Assembly: GCA_017656265.1 (NCBI GenBank)
Contig: JACDOD010000004.1
Location: forward strand, 62,001-126,000
Reading direction: 5' to 3'
DNA from: Bacillaceae bacterium
GTDB lineage: Bacteria; Bacillota; Bacilli; Bacillales; Alkalibacillaceae
DNA length: 64,000 bases
Shown here: in pieces, positions 35,901-43,897 of the stretch
How the letters are laid out: each line of letters begins with the position of its first letter
How positions within the stretch are numbered: the first letter of the stretch is position 1
The notes under the pieces: model-generated
The model's database searches: none
Told to the model about the DNA's origin: nothing
What the model saw: the letters and a program-made list of their open reading frames with translations, nothing else
Translations under genes and position numbers: made by a program

Positions 35901-36664
35901 CGGAATGGCGTCCGTTTCAGGAAAATGGTGATTATTACGATGAAGTGGATCGCCGTCTATCTTTCACTTATGTTCATAAGCATGCTGCCTTTCACCGGGC
36001 CAAGCAAACTGTAACGGAACTAAAGCGCCAGCGGGAATTACGTGATGAATTTAGTGAAGAGCAATTGGTACGTCCTTTTCAGCGTCCCATTATCCGGCGT
36101 CCACGATTTATCCAGGAGAAAAAGACCTTATCAGCAGCTGAAAAGGGAAGTGCCATGCATGCTGTGATGCAGCACATTCCTTTCACCCGTAAACTTTCAG
36201 AGGATGAGATTAAGGGATTCGTTGAAGAACTGGTGATGAAAGAGGTGTTGACAAAGGAAGAGGCATTATCCATTGATATTCAGGCTGTCAAAGCCTTTTT
36301 TGACACACCTATTGGAGAAATGATCCTCCAATCCCAACGAATCGAACGGGAAATTCCTTTTAGTCTTAGTTTGCCGGCTCATGAGGTATATGCCGACTGG
36401 CAGCATCAATCGGATGAAAGAGTATTGCTTCAGGGGGTAATCGACTGTCTGATTCAAACCGAGCAGGGATGGATTTTACTCGATTATAAAACAGACAAGT
36501 TGCCGGAAAAGATTACTGAAGAATCGATCAAAAAATTAGCGAATCGGTATGAACTTCAACTTTCCTTATACGCCAGAGCCATTGAAGAGACCTGGACTGA
36601 AGCAATAATCAAAAAATACTTGTACTTTTTTGATCAATCTTTGCTTCTGGAAGTGAATGGATAG
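32942..36664 (+). CDS. addA: AddA subunit of the AddAB helicase-nuclease
   Basis: This 1240-aa UvrD/RecB-family 3'-5' helicase has Walker A SAAAGSGKTAVL (21-32), helicase motif II VDEYQDTN, GDVKQSIYRFR, and VALTRAKEKL. The C-terminal nuclease domain has ILLDYKTDK (about 1178-1186), which cuts the 3' strand. With AddB it resects DNA ends for RecA loading. Its ATG directly abuts the addB stop, and AAGGGG lies 11 bases before it inside addB. A terminator follows at 36689. Confidence 0.97.
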   Translation: MKWTDEQQKAIYTGGTDILVSAAAGSGKTAVLVERIIQKLINQDHPINIDELLIVTFTNAAAQEMRTRIGAALEKALKQNPRSNHLKRQLSLLQNAHISTLHAFCMEVVRKYSYQLDVDPNFRIADEVEADLLQQDVLEELFEDWYGKEGTERERFFAVVDRFSSDRHDREVEELILKIYEFANQNPWPEHWLDQMVDMYAIGENQDENKHVWLDVIKTELASQLEAMKNEAEQALNITRESQGPYHYADLIDEELKLIREARQKMNGSWKELHQFVQDNDKFKALPRKKIDCDEEKKEQVKEIRNRYKSRWDKVRKSWFSRSLEAYLKDLRDLHPVMEQLSILVKDFHRRYQQKKKEQALVDFSDLEHFCLEILMGETSTPESIQPSPVARQYQQQFSEILVDEYQDTNLVQETILNLMTLGDDAGHLFMVGDVKQSIYRFRHAEPSLFISKYNRFALDDNDQVRIDLSRNFRSRKQVLSACNYIFRQILDQEVGEINYDKDAELIYSNMIYDELTTDDQDVELYLIDNGEKDLPPEDADGEDFRDLEKAQQEARLYAEKIKEWIGQKGQPPLKVVDKQTEQLRNLQYRDIVILLRSMTWAPTIVEELKQQGIPVYAELSTGYFEAIEVQVMLSLLKVIDNPQQDIPLASVLRSPIVGIDEEGLAQLRLAAPKENYYHALNIYVTRGEDQFLKEAIQQFLQKLDSWRVRARQGALSDLIWQIYRETGYYDFVGGIPGGKQRQANLRALYDRARSYENTSFRGLFRFLRFIERMEERGEDLGAARALGEQEDVVRIMTIHKSKGLEFPVVIMGALDQRFNDRDLKEKYLLHKDYGIGVKYIDPDKRIMYPTLAHHALKLAKKKEMLAEEMRVLYVALTRAKEKLLMVGCVNDLEKRKEKWQSITDHQEWVLPPHERLEARSYLDWVATALIRHQHGEPLRMADSVNVSEPIWNDESSWRCQIIHASDLTDMEETLKNRHEELHKAITEWRPFQENGDYYDEVDRRLSFTYVHKHAAFHRAKQTVTELKRQRELRDEFSEEQLVRPFQRPIIRRPRFIQEKKTLSAAEKGSAMHAVMQHIPFTRKLSEDEIKGFVEELVMKEVLTKEEALSIDIQAVKAFFDTPIGEMILQSQRIEREIPFSLSLPAHEVYADWQHQSDERVLLQGVIDCLIQTEQGWILLDYKTDKLPEKITEESIKKLANRYELQLSLYARAIEETWTEAIIKKYLYFFDQSLLLEVNG

Positions 36665-36688
36665 ACGAACCGGATAAAAAATAGAAGG

Positions 36689-36740
36689 CGGGAGGCTGCC
36701 AATACAATCGATTTCAATATCTTGGAGGCCTCTCGTTTTT
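36689..36740 (+). terminator. Terminator of addBA
   Basis: CGGGAGGC (36689-36696) pairs with GCCTCTCG (36728-36735, one G-U) across a long loop, followed by TTTTT. Confidence 0.6.
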
Positions 36741-36795
36741 ATAATGATGGGGCTAAACAGCCAACTTAAGGAGTTCAAAGCTAGAATAAAAACAG

Positions 36796-36833
36796 AAAAA
36801 CCCAGTCAAGAAACGCTTCATGACTGGGTTTTT
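36796..36833. terminator. Bidirectional terminator between addA and gerPF
   Basis: AAAAACCCAGTCA and TGACTGGGTTTTT form a perfect stem. T-runs exist on both strands, so it can end addBA (rightward) and gerP (leftward) transcripts. Confidence 0.88.
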
Positions 36834-36873
36834 AAGCGTGCATCCAGTGGCTTAAGGATCCCCCATATTTTTC

Positions 36874-37092
36874 TTAAGCATTTCCGATATTGCCCTGATC
36901 TTGAACATCAGGATCAAAAGGATTAGTTGCACTGACGAAGTTATTCGTAACGAGAAAATCACCTGTATTAAATGAACCAGACCCGTTATTTGTTTTACTT
37001 GAAGACTTAGGAGAAACATAAAAGGAATCTCCAAAGTTGACGACACCCCCGCCAACACTATTAATTTTTATGGGTCCGACAACGGAAGGCAT
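36874..37092 (-). CDS. gerPF: Spore germination protein GerPF
   Basis: This 72-aa protein begins MPSVVGPIKINSVGGGVVNFGD, with SGSFNTGDFL mid-protein and a C-terminal QGNIGN. That is the GerPA/GerPF family, whose paralogue GerPA (38603-38824) opens the same operon. GerP proteins sit in the spore coat and let germinants pass to the inner-membrane receptors. ATG 37092 is used because AGGTG is 6 bases upstream; the upstream in-frame TTG is not supported. Confidence 0.94.
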   Translation of the reverse strand: MPSVVGPIKINSVGGGVVNFGDSFYVSPKSSSKTNNGSGSFNTGDFLVTNNFVSATNPFDPDVQDQGNIGNA

Positions 37093-37158
37093 TGCTAACA
37101 CCTACTTTTTTGGTTTATATCTATAGCTTATGATTCTGGCTGATTACCGTTAATAGGA

Positions 37159-37521
37159 TTAATCTCTTAAAATACGAATGTGTTTGACGCGTGCTCTGGC
37201 ATCGAGGTTTTCCAGTGTGCCAATGTGAATGATGGACGAACCGGATGCACCAATGATCCGAATAGAATCCACTTGAATATTTTCATTATGGTGAATATGT
37301 GTTTGATTGATTTCCGGCTCACCTGCCAGGTGCGGAAAGGGCCTGGTGAATATGGGGTAATGTTCAAAGGGATAAGAGTGGGGAAGAAAGTATGCCCCCT
37401 CTTGTTGAACGGCAATGGCTTTCAGGTATGGTTCGGCATGTACAGTGTCTCCAATATTTAATACCGAACTTAAGAAAATATCGTTAATCCGTAATTTATT
37501 CACAACCGAATTTCTGTTCAT
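37159..37521 (-). CDS. gerPE: Spore germination protein GerPE
   Basis: This 120-aa protein has the family-typical openings SVVNKLRINDIFLSSVLNIGDT and a distal SIRIIGASGSSIIHIG, echoing the SSSI.HIGD motif that recurs through the GerP proteins. It is the fifth gene of the operon; its ATG overlaps the gerPD stop by four bases, and gerPF follows after 66 bases. It has a coat-associated role in germinant access, inferred from family. Confidence 0.92.
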   Translation of the reverse strand: MNRNSVVNKLRINDIFLSSVLNIGDTVHAEPYLKAIAVQQEGAYFLPHSYPFEHYPIFTRPFPHLAGEPEINQTHIHHNENIQVDSIRIIGASGSSIIHIGTLENLDARARVKHIRILRD

Positions 37522-37718
37522 GACGCCTCGTCACGGTTTTCCTGTAAGTTTTCCCCTTGAATGGCAGCACCCACGATATATGATTCAGGCGGGGTGTCAA
37601 ACTGGGAAGATAATTTGACACACTGGGTATCTCCAACTAATAATATGGAAGATGATGAAACACCGAGCACATCAATGTAGTTCACATTCAGTCCCCAGTT
37701 GTGTACGGTAAAGTTCAT
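37518..37718 (-). CDS. gerPD: Spore germination protein GerPD
   Basis: This 66-aa protein begins MNFTVHNWGLNVNYIDVLGVSSSSILLVGDTQCVKLSSQFDTP; VLGVSSSSILLVGD is the conserved GerP core. It overlaps both gerPC and gerPE by four bases, so translation is coupled. It is one of the shortest GerP proteins, in line with the family. Confidence 0.93.
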   Translation of the reverse strand: MNFTVHNWGLNVNYIDVLGVSSSSILLVGDTQCVKLSSQFDTPPESYIVGAAIQGENLQENRDEAS

Positions 37719-38311
37719 GATGATCCACCTTCTTTCCCTTCAATGAATTTTTCAACAGATGATAAGATCTCCTTTTTTACATCTTCGATAATTTGATCCT
37801 TTGTCTTTTCATTAATCAGCCCATTATTATTTTCGGAATGAAAACGGGTATAGTGCTGAATCCGTTCAGGAAGCTGACGGTAAACATCCTGCAGAATTAA
37901 ATGCTGAAAACCAGGGGGAAGAGACTGATTGTTTTCCCTGGCAAACTGCTGTATAGCCTGGGGAAGATCCTGGTTCATAAAAGGCTGCATGGACTGCATG
38001 ACATCATCAATGATTGGCTGAGGAGAGGGATTTCCCTGATTTAACGATTGGCCTGGAATGGATAATTGTTCTGAAGCAGACAGGCCATCAGGGGATAATC
38101 CAATATTCAGCGTTCCCTCAAGGGTTTCAATCTTCAGCTGATCGAAATGATATTCGATCTTTTCAATATTAGTTCCGGGAGTCTCCTGTAGTTCTTGAAT
38201 TTTTTCTGCCATGGTTTGTAATTGCTTTTCCATGGATTGTATCTTTTTCCGCTGCTGATTGATGATGTTTTCAAGGGCATTGATATAATTTTTCCATTCA
38301 TGATAATACAT
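37715..38311 (-). CDS. gerPC: Spore germination protein GerPC
   Basis: This 198-aa protein is the only large and coiled-coil GerP component. Residues 10-45 form a heptad-like helix (ALENIINQQRKKIQSMEKQLQ is the start), followed by IEYHFDQLKIETLEGTLNIGL, the conserved beta-rich block. A Q/P-rich linker and a charged C-terminal helix complete it. Length and order agree with GerPC of other Bacillaceae. It overlaps gerPD by four bases. Confidence 0.92.
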   Translation of the reverse strand: MYYHEWKNYINALENIINQQRKKIQSMEKQLQTMAEKIQELQETPGTNIEKIEYHFDQLKIETLEGTLNIGLSPDGLSASEQLSIPGQSLNQGNPSPQPIIDDVMQSMQPFMNQDLPQAIQQFARENNQSLPPGFQHLILQDVYRQLPERIQHYTRFHSENNNGLINEKTKDQIIEDVKKEILSSVEKFIEGKEGGSS

Positions 38312-38378
38312 AAAGCCCTTCCCTCCTGAACATAGGCATTCGTCTAGTTTATCCTATGCCGACGGGTGAAAAATGTGA

Positions 38379-38588
38379 TTATACAGAAGTAAGGGGGATA
38401 ACTGGCTGATATTCTATTGGCTGCATGGGTTTCGCTTCTTCAGCTGGCTTGGTAAACCCGCCTGTATTATACAAATTGGAAAGGGCCTGTATGCTTCCGG
38501 AACTTCCGATTTGCAATACAGAGGAGTTTGTAACTGACTCTACTTTTAAAATATTAATGGATATGGTCTGATAAATGGTGTAATTCAT
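38379..38588 (-). CDS. gerPB: Spore germination protein GerPB
   Basis: This 69-aa protein begins MNYTIYQTISINILKVESVTNSSVLQIGSSGSIQALSNLYNTGGF; the INILKVESVTNSSVLQIGS core and NTGGF are GerPB features. The C-terminus is proline-rich. It follows gerPA after 14 bases with a GGAGGGGGG ribosome site. Confidence 0.94.
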   Translation of the reverse strand: MNYTIYQTISINILKVESVTNSSVLQIGSSGSIQALSNLYNTGGFTKPAEEAKPMQPIEYQPVIPLTSV

Positions 38589-38602
38589 TTTCTCCCCCCT
38601 CC

Positions 38603-38824
38603 TTACAGATTACCGATATTGGATGTATCGATGATGTCAGGATCAGGTACGTAGGTTACAGATGAGCCTAAGTTGACTCGAATTCCATCTCCTGTATTAA
38701 AGGAACCTCCCCCAGCATAGGTTTTGGCAGCACTGGTAGGGGCCATAGCATACGCATCACCAATATGAAAAATGCTGGAGGAAGAGACACTCAAAACTTT
38801 TACTGCTCCAACAAAGGCAGGCAT
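38603..38824 (-). CDS. gerPA: Spore germination protein GerPA
   Basis: This 73-aa protein has MPAFVGAVKVLSVSSSSIFHIGD, a GGGSFNTGDGIRV centre and an IDTSNIGNL tail. It is a clear GerPA and similar to GerPF at the end of the operon. Strong GAAGGAGGAAG ribosome site. It is the first gene; a sigma-K-type promoter lies about 25 bases upstream, consistent with mother-cell expression and coat assembly. Confidence 0.95.
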   Translation of the reverse strand: MPAFVGAVKVLSVSSSSIFHIGDAYAMAPTSAAKTYAGGGSFNTGDGIRVNLGSSVTYVPDPDIIDTSNIGNL

Positions 38825-38846
38825 ATAACTTCCTCCTTCATATAGT

Positions 38847-38875
38847 TAATGTATGTTCTTTGGAAATTAGGTGTT
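38847..38875 (-). promoter_or_regulatory. Sigma-K-type promoter of the gerP operon
   Basis: On the minus strand, AACAC (38875-38871), a 15-base spacer and CATACATTA (38855-38847) match the sigma-K pattern AC...CATANNNTA. Mother-cell sigma-K expression is established for gerP in Bacillus. Confidence 0.62.
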
Positions 38876-38905
38876 CACCCTGTTCGTCATCCATTTAAAA
38901 ATATT

Positions 38906-38934
38906 TTGTTTTTAGATGGGAGCTCAGCTACAAT
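38906..38934 (+). promoter_or_regulatory. Sigma-A promoter of the DUF418 cluster
   Basis: TTGTTT (38906-38911), a 17-base spacer and TACAAT (38929-38934) lie 20 bases before the DUF418 gene start. Confidence 0.6.
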
Positions 38935-38955
38935 AAATGTAAGGAGGATATAGAA

Positions 38956-40140
38956 ATGGAAAATCAACAGCCGATCAGTGAAGGGGAACGCCTGCCTTGG
39001 ATAGATGCTGCCAGGGGATTTGCTCTGCTGGGAATATTAATGGTAAATATTCCGGCCTTTAATGCCCCTTACTTTCTCTATGGGGGTGAAGAGGTCTTCT
39101 GGACGGGGAAGGCGAACCGAGCTGTACAGATAATCGTCGATATCTTCTTTCAGGCCAGTTTCTATACATTGTTCTCCCTATTATTTGGCTTCGGTATGCA
39201 AATGATGAAAGAACGGCTTGAAGCGAAAGGGATGAAATGGCAATCCATTTTATTTCGAAGGCTAATGATTTTAATATTGTTTGGGATTTTCCATGCTTTT
39301 TTGCTGTGGCATGGTGATATATTGTTATCGTATGGAATCATCGGAATGCTGTTATTTTTCTTTTATCAGCGTAGTATGAACGTGCTATTTGGATGGATCG
39401 TAGGTCTGTTAGTGATTCCATCCGTTTTGCTTACGTTGCTGTTATATCAGGTAAAGGAAAACTTGTCAGGCTTTAACGATGCTGGCATTGAAGCTGCAAA
39501 GGAACATTACCGGTCCAACATCATGGAAGTCTGGTATCAGAATTATCAGGACTGGGTTTATGCTAATAGCGGAATGGGGTATTTGTTTTTAACTATTGCC
39601 CTTTTGCCGATGTTCTTATTTGGCGCTGCCTTTATGCGAAACAGGTGGCTCCATGATGTGGAAAAGCATCGATTGTTTTTGAAAAGGGTATGGGGAATAA
39701 GTCTCGCTGGTTTTATTTTGTTTAAAGCTGGTCCTTATCTTTTAAAAGACCATGCCTGGCTCGATTATTCGCAGGACCATCTCGGAGGTGCAGCTTCAAG
39801 TATATTTTATTTATTAACCATTACAATGCTTTACCAGAATGAATATAACAAAAAATGGTTGAAACCTTTCACATACATTGGTCGTCTATCTTTAACAAAT
39901 TACATTATGCAATCTGTTATTAGTTTTTTCTTGTTTTATGGACCAGGTTTGGGGTTATATGGCACTGTGTCACCCCTTGAAAGCGTTGGCGTTGTGATTG
40001 GGATCTATTTTTTCCAGGTTTTGTTCAGCAAGTGGTGGCTGACCAGGTTTTATTTTGGCCCCCTTGAGTGGGTCTGGCGTTCCTTAACTTATAATAAGGT
40101 CCAATCTTTTAAAAGAAAGCAGGTTGTGTCATATGAATAG
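38956..40140 (+). CDS. DUF418 (YeiB-like) membrane protein
   Basis: This 394-aa protein has about ten membrane helices. It has the N-terminal RLPWIDAARGFALLGILMVN signature and a C-terminal DUF418 block (YIGRLSLTNYIMQS, FYFGPLEWVWRSLTY). This is the YxaH/YeiB acyltransferase-3-related superfamily; function is unknown, though relatives are suspected to modify surface molecules. ATG follows AAGGAGG. The next gene's ATG lies inside its last codons, so the two are coupled. Confidence 0.87.
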   Translation: MENQQPISEGERLPWIDAARGFALLGILMVNIPAFNAPYFLYGGEEVFWTGKANRAVQIIVDIFFQASFYTLFSLLFGFGMQMMKERLEAKGMKWQSILFRRLMILILFGIFHAFLLWHGDILLSYGIIGMLLFFFYQRSMNVLFGWIVGLLVIPSVLLTLLLYQVKENLSGFNDAGIEAAKEHYRSNIMEVWYQNYQDWVYANSGMGYLFLTIALLPMFLFGAAFMRNRWLHDVEKHRLFLKRVWGISLAGFILFKAGPYLLKDHAWLDYSQDHLGGAASSIFYLLTITMLYQNEYNKKWLKPFTYIGRLSLTNYIMQSVISFFLFYGPGLGLYGTVSPLESVGVVIGIYFFQVLFSKWWLTRFYFGPLEWVWRSLTYNKVQSFKRKQVVSYE

Positions 40141-41344
40141 AAAACATGTGGAGCGGGAAGGAAAGAAATGGCTGGATGCAGGGATTATAACAGAAGAGCA
40201 GCTACAGCAAATAGTGGATCAATACCCTCATCGGCAGGGTAAATCTTCTTTGCTTTTAATATTTGCCGGGTTGTTTATCGGTCTGGGTTTTCTGAGTTTT
40301 ATCGCATCCAATTGGTCCTATATTTCATCTGCCGGCAAGATGACGATTATCCTTGTATCCATGCTTGGATTCTATCTGGGCGGAGATTGGCTGTATCACA
40401 ATCGTTCCAAAATGCTTGGGATCAGTTTTTATATCATAGGTTTATTAATCTTTGGATCAGGAATCTTTTTAGTAGGGCAGATGTATCACTACACCATTTA
40501 TAGTTCCTTGCCTTTCGTGATCTGGACGCTGGCAGCATTTCTTCTTTATCTGGTTCGGCAGGAGAATTTGCTGCTTGTCATGGGATTTATTATTTTAACT
40601 GTGGGACAGGTATACAGTGCCATTAATTATTCTTCCTTTGGCTGGATATTATATGGCTTATTGCTGCTGGGATTTGGCTATTTTACGTATAAAAAAGAGA
40701 AGCAGCTGTTTGGCAGTTTGTTTGCTTTAAGTTTTGTCATTCAGTCACTGGTCTTGCTCCTGGTTGAACATTATGAATACATCTGGTACTTTCTGTTCTT
40801 GCTGCTGCTATATTTAGTCAGTGATTGGATCAGAAAGCCGTTCCTGATTCGGCCATTTCGAGTTGTGGCATTAATCAGCGCCTTTATCTTAAATGTTGTA
40901 CATGTATTCGTTCTGGATAACGATTATGTTCTTTCAGGATTTGAAGGGGAATTGTGGTATTTGATTGCTTTTGTTCTCCTCACTGCGGCAGGAATCATTT
41001 ATAAGTGGAAAGTAAAGGATTTGGATCATCTGGTTGATCTGGTTCTCTTCATCCCTGTCTTTTATCTGGATGAAATAGCGAGTTTTGCCTCGCTGATTCT
41101 CCTGTTTGCCTTTTCTGTCAGCTGGCTTGTAATCGGCTATCGTGACGAAGATCGTGAACGAATCAATATTGGTACGGCTACCTTTCTGATCAGTACAATT
41201 GTAGCATACATTCAACTGGCATGGGATTACATGGACAAATCCTTGTTTTTCTTCTTAGGCGGTGTGTTCTTATTTGCCTTAAGTTATTTCCTTGAAAAAC
41301 GCCGACGAAAAATATCCCGCAATAAGAGGGGGGATCAGGAATGA
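40133..41344 (+). CDS. DUF2157 membrane protein
   Basis: This 403-aa protein has a short cytosolic N-terminus (VEREGKKWLDAGIITEEQLQQI, a helical domain common in DUF2157). About twelve hydrophobic segments and a basic C-terminal tail (EKRRRKISRNKR) follow. Start ATG 40133 overlaps the DUF418 stop; an upstream TTG is less likely. It is followed with a four-base overlap by a GDYXXLXY protein, a pairing seen repeatedly in bacteria. Function is unknown. Confidence 0.85.
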   Translation: MNRKHVEREGKKWLDAGIITEEQLQQIVDQYPHRQGKSSLLLIFAGLFIGLGFLSFIASNWSYISSAGKMTIILVSMLGFYLGGDWLYHNRSKMLGISFYIIGLLIFGSGIFLVGQMYHYTIYSSLPFVIWTLAAFLLYLVRQENLLLVMGFIILTVGQVYSAINYSSFGWILYGLLLLGFGYFTYKKEKQLFGSLFALSFVIQSLVLLLVEHYEYIWYFLFLLLLYLVSDWIRKPFLIRPFRVVALISAFILNVVHVFVLDNDYVLSGFEGELWYLIAFVLLTAAGIIYKWKVKDLDHLVDLVLFIPVFYLDEIASFASLILLFAFSVSWLVIGYRDEDRERINIGTATFLISTIVAYIQLAWDYMDKSLFFFLGGVFLFALSYFLEKRRRKISRNKRGDQE

Positions 41345-41853
41345 AACGAGTTTTCTTTTATGTTGTGACAGGACTTCAGGCTTTGTTTTTAATTGCGATG
41401 TCCGTGTCCTTTTATATCATGGATGATTTCGGTGAAGTCATTCGTTTAGAAACCGCACCAATTGATCCTCCTGATTTGTTTTACGGTGATTATGTCAGTC
41501 TGCGATATGAAGAAGAACGAATTGAACCAGAGTATTGGTTTGGCTCAAAGGAAGTTGACCGGAATGAAAAAATTTATGTCCTGCTCATTCCCGATGAAGA
41601 GGGAATTTATCATGTTAAAGCTGCGTCTGACAAAAAGCTTGCGGAACATGATGATGGCATTGTCATTACCGCAAAATACCAGTATAAAGATTGGAATGGG
41701 GATCATCGGGTTTCCTTTGGCATTAACCGATTCTACGTCGAAGATAATACAGGCAGACAATACGAGGAAATACGGGATCAGCTTATTGTAACCGTAGTTG
41801 TTGTTCCATGGGGACAAAAGAAAATAGTTTCCCTGGAGCCAAAAAGCAGTTAA
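41341..41853 (+). CDS. GDYXXLXY-domain protein
   Basis: This 170-aa protein has one N-terminal membrane helix (residues 4-25) and an extracytoplasmic domain containing GDYVSLRYE, an exact GDYxxLxY motif. NRFYVEDNTGRQYEE follows. It overlaps the DUF2157 gene by four bases, so DUF2157 and GDYXXLXY proteins probably act together in the membrane. The exact role is not known. A terminator follows at 41900. Confidence 0.88.
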   Translation: MKRVFFYVVTGLQALFLIAMSVSFYIMDDFGEVIRLETAPIDPPDLFYGDYVSLRYEEERIEPEYWFGSKEVDRNEKIYVLLIPDEEGIYHVKAASDKKLAEHDDGIVITAKYQYKDWNGDHRVSFGINRFYVEDNTGRQYEEIRDQLIVTVVVVPWGQKKIVSLEPKSS

Positions 41854-41899
41854 AACGATGAGAACCTAAAGATCACATCAAATAAAAGTCGATCAACAC

Positions 41900-41946
41900 A
41901 AAAGGGGCTGCTCCAGATTCGGTAACTGGATCTGAAACAGCCCTTT
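41900..41946. terminator. Bidirectional terminator between GDYXXLXY gene and rocD
   Basis: AAAAGGGGCTG and CAGCCCCTTT pair around a long, partly self-pairing loop; it lies between convergent genes, with T-rich flanks on the rightward side. Confidence 0.75.
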
Positions 41947-41957
41947 GTTCATTTCCA

Positions 41958-43148
41958 TTATAGTACTTCCCGGATGCGTTCCAGTGCCCAGTCCAGATCT
42001 TCTTTTTCGATGATTAATGGAGGGGCAAAACGGATCACATTCTCGTGTGTTTCTTTACATAATAGTCCTTTTTCTTTTAGTTCTTCACAATATTTCCGGG
42101 CAGGTTCATGGAGTTCTACTCCAATGAACAACCCTTTTCCCCTTACCTCTTTTATAATCGGGTTGTCAATATTTTCCAATTCATTTAAAAAGTATTCACC
42201 AAGTTCCAGTGAGCGCTCATGCAATTTTTCTTCTTCGATCACTTCTAATGCTGCAACTGAAACCGCACAAGCTAGCGGATTTCCGCCAAACGTCGATCCG
42301 TGAGATCCAGGATTGAAAACTCCTAAAATATCCTTATTCGCCACCACACAGGAAATTGGGAACACACCGCCTCCGAGGGCTTTTCCCAGAATCAGCATGT
42401 CTGGTTCTACGTCTTCCCATTCACAGGCAAACATTTTACCGCTTCTTCCCAATCCTGCCTGAATTTCATCTGCAATAAATAAAACATTGTTTTCGTTACA
42501 AACTTCGTAAGCCTCTTTCAGGAAACCTTCAGGCGGAATCACAATTCCTGCTTCACCCTGAATCGGTTCAAGGAGGAAGGCAGCTGTATTTTCCGTGATC
42601 GCTTCCTTGAGTGCTTCTACATCACCATAAGGAATCAGCTTAATTCCAGGAAGCATTGGTCCGAAACCGCGTTTGTATTCAGCTTCAGAGGATAATGAAA
42701 CAGCAGTCATGGTGCGGCCATGGAAGTTTCCTTCACAGGCGATGATTTCTGCTTTGTTTTCTTCAACACCCTTTACATCATACGCCCAGCGCCGGGCGGC
42801 TTTAATGGCTGTTTCAACAGCCTCTGCTCCGGTATTCATTGGAAGCGCCATATCTTTGTTTGTCATTTTGCAGATCTTTTCATACCACGGACCAAGCTGG
42901 TCATTATGGAAGGCGCGGGATGTCAGGGTTACACGGTCAGCCTGATCTTTTAGCGCCTGAATAATTTTTGGATGGCGGTGCCCCTGGTTTACAGCAGAAT
43001 AGGCACTTAACATATCCATGTATCGATTGCCTTCAGGATCCTCTACCCAAATTCCTTCCGCTTTTGAAATAACGATCGGAAGCGGCAGATAGTTTTTAGC
43101 ACCATAGGCTTCTGTTTGTTCAATGATTTGCTCACTTCGATTTGTCAT
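41958..43148 (-). CDS. rocD: Ornithine aminotransferase RocD
   Basis: This 396-aa class-III PLP aminotransferase converts ornithine and 2-oxoglutarate to glutamate semialdehyde and glutamate. Features are [21 protein letters not shown], the aspartate in [17 protein letters not shown]-Lys in [10 protein letters not shown] and [17 protein letters not shown] 43148 is chosen because GGAGGGG precedes it by 8 bases; an upstream in-frame start would add 11 residues. A TATAAT lies upstream near 43196, but no -12/-24 sigma-54 promoter as in B. subtilis rocD was seen, so control probably differs. Confidence 0.95.
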   Translation of the reverse strand: MTNRSEQIIEQTEAYGAKNYLPLPIVISKAEGIWVEDPEGNRYMDMLSAYSAVNQGHRHPKIIQALKDQADRVTLTSRAFHNDQLGPWYEKICKMTNKDMALPMNTGAEAVETAIKAARRWAYDVKGVEENKAEIIACEGNFHGRTMTAVSLSSEAEYKRGFGPMLPGIKLIPYGDVEALKEAITENTAAFLLEPIQGEAGIVIPPEGFLKEAYEVCNENNVLFIADEIQAGLGRSGKMFACEWEDVEPDMLILGKALGGGVFPISCVVANKDILGVFNPGSHGSTFGGNPLACAVSVAALEVIEEEKLHERSLELGEYFLNELENIDNPIIKEVRGKGLFIGVELHEPARKYCEELKEKGLLCKETHENVIRFAPPLIIEKEDLDWALERIREVL

Positions 43149-43300
43149 GAAATCCCCTCCAGTACTTTCAAATTCTTTCACACTGGTTCCATTATAACAG
43201 GTTTAGCGGATATTGTTGGAAAGTTGTTCATAAATTCTTTCGCATTACACAAAATGTCATGGTATGATGGAAACGACGATTGGAAAAGGAGGTAAATGGA

Positions 43301-43672
43301 ATGACTCATTTACATATCACATCCTGGGTGCTTGCACTTCTATTATTCGCAGTTGTGCTTGTTTTATCAAACCAGGGGAAAGAAAAGCCTGCAAAAATCC
43401 TGCAAATGATTTTGCGCCTGGATTATCTTTTGATCCTATACTCTGGCGGAGATCTCTTTGCGAATTATTTAGGGACAGGCGGAGCAGTGTTTGGAGAAGT
43501 CATCGTAAAAACACTTGCCGGTCTATGGCTGATTGCGTCTATGGAGATGATTCCGATGAAAATGTCCAGAGGAGCATCAGCAACAGGCTGGTGGATTCAA
43601 TGGGGAATTGCACTGGTGCTCGTCCTTGCACTTGGTTTTGGAAGATTGCCTTTAGGTGTACAATTGTTTTAA
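43301..43672 (+). CDS. yisL: YisL-family membrane protein (UPF0344/DUF1516)
   Basis: This 123-aa protein has four hydrophobic helices, begins MTHLHITSWVLALLLF, and has ILRLDYLLILYSGGDLF and KTLAGLWLIASMEMI, which are typical of YisL. Start ATG 43301 has GGAGG 8 bases upstream; an earlier in-frame start lacks one. Function is unknown. It is monocistronic with a terminator right after the stop. Confidence 0.9.
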   Translation: MTHLHITSWVLALLLFAVVLVLSNQGKEKPAKILQMILRLDYLLILYSGGDLFANYLGTGGAVFGEVIVKTLAGLWLIASMEMIPMKMSRGASATGWWIQWGIALVLVLALGFGRLPLGVQLF

Positions 43673-43680
43673 AAAGGAGG

Positions 43681-43708
43681 GCTGTCACTAGTAAGGTGGC
43701 AGCTTTTT
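43681..43708 (+). terminator. Terminator of yisL
   Basis: GCTGTCAC (43681-43688) pairs with GTGGCAGC (43696-43703) with one G-U, followed by TTTTT, 9 bases after the yisL stop. Confidence 0.85.
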
Positions 43709-43787
43709 CGTTCAGTGGAAAATGAAGAAAGGTTTTGCTGAAATGGTTGAACAATAGACGGACTGTTTTCTGAAAAAATAGATAAAT

Positions 43788-43890
43788 AAAAAACTGCCAG
43801 CCTGAGACTGGCAGTTTTTTAAATGAGGGGGTTAGATTAGGGTGAAAACAATAGTACATAATCGAGTCATCAGTTTTGATAACAATGATC
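43788..43890 (-). ncRNA. Candidate Fur-regulated small RNA (FsrA-like)
   Basis: A complete transcription unit without a coding gene. The promoter is TTGACA-N17-TATCAT (43926-43898, minus), followed by about 103 nt and a perfect terminator hairpin (AAAACTGCCAG with CTGGCAGTTTT, 43790-43820) ending in six U. The promoter is overlaid by a Fur box. The RNA has a C-rich stretch with ACCCUAAUC and ACCCCCUCAUUU before the terminator, the kind of unpaired C-run by which FsrA of B. subtilis and IsrR of Staphylococcus block ribosome sites during iron starvation. A 12-codon frame inside lacks a ribosome site. The start point is inferred from the promoter; homology to FsrA is not claimed. Confidence 0.75.
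43790..43820 (-). terminator. Terminator of the Fur-regulated RNA
   Basis: Perfect 11-bp stem AAAACTGCCAG/CTGGCAGTTTT with a CCTGAGA loop. A six-T run follows on the minus strand (A-run 43788-43793 on plus), and T-rich sequence lies on plus as well. Confidence 0.88.
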
Positions 43891-43897
43891 AATTACA

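Noticed and set aside
43264-43725. A 153-codon plus-strand frame overlapping yisL in another frame
   Set aside because: It runs through the yisL terminator; yisL has the ribosome site and family match.
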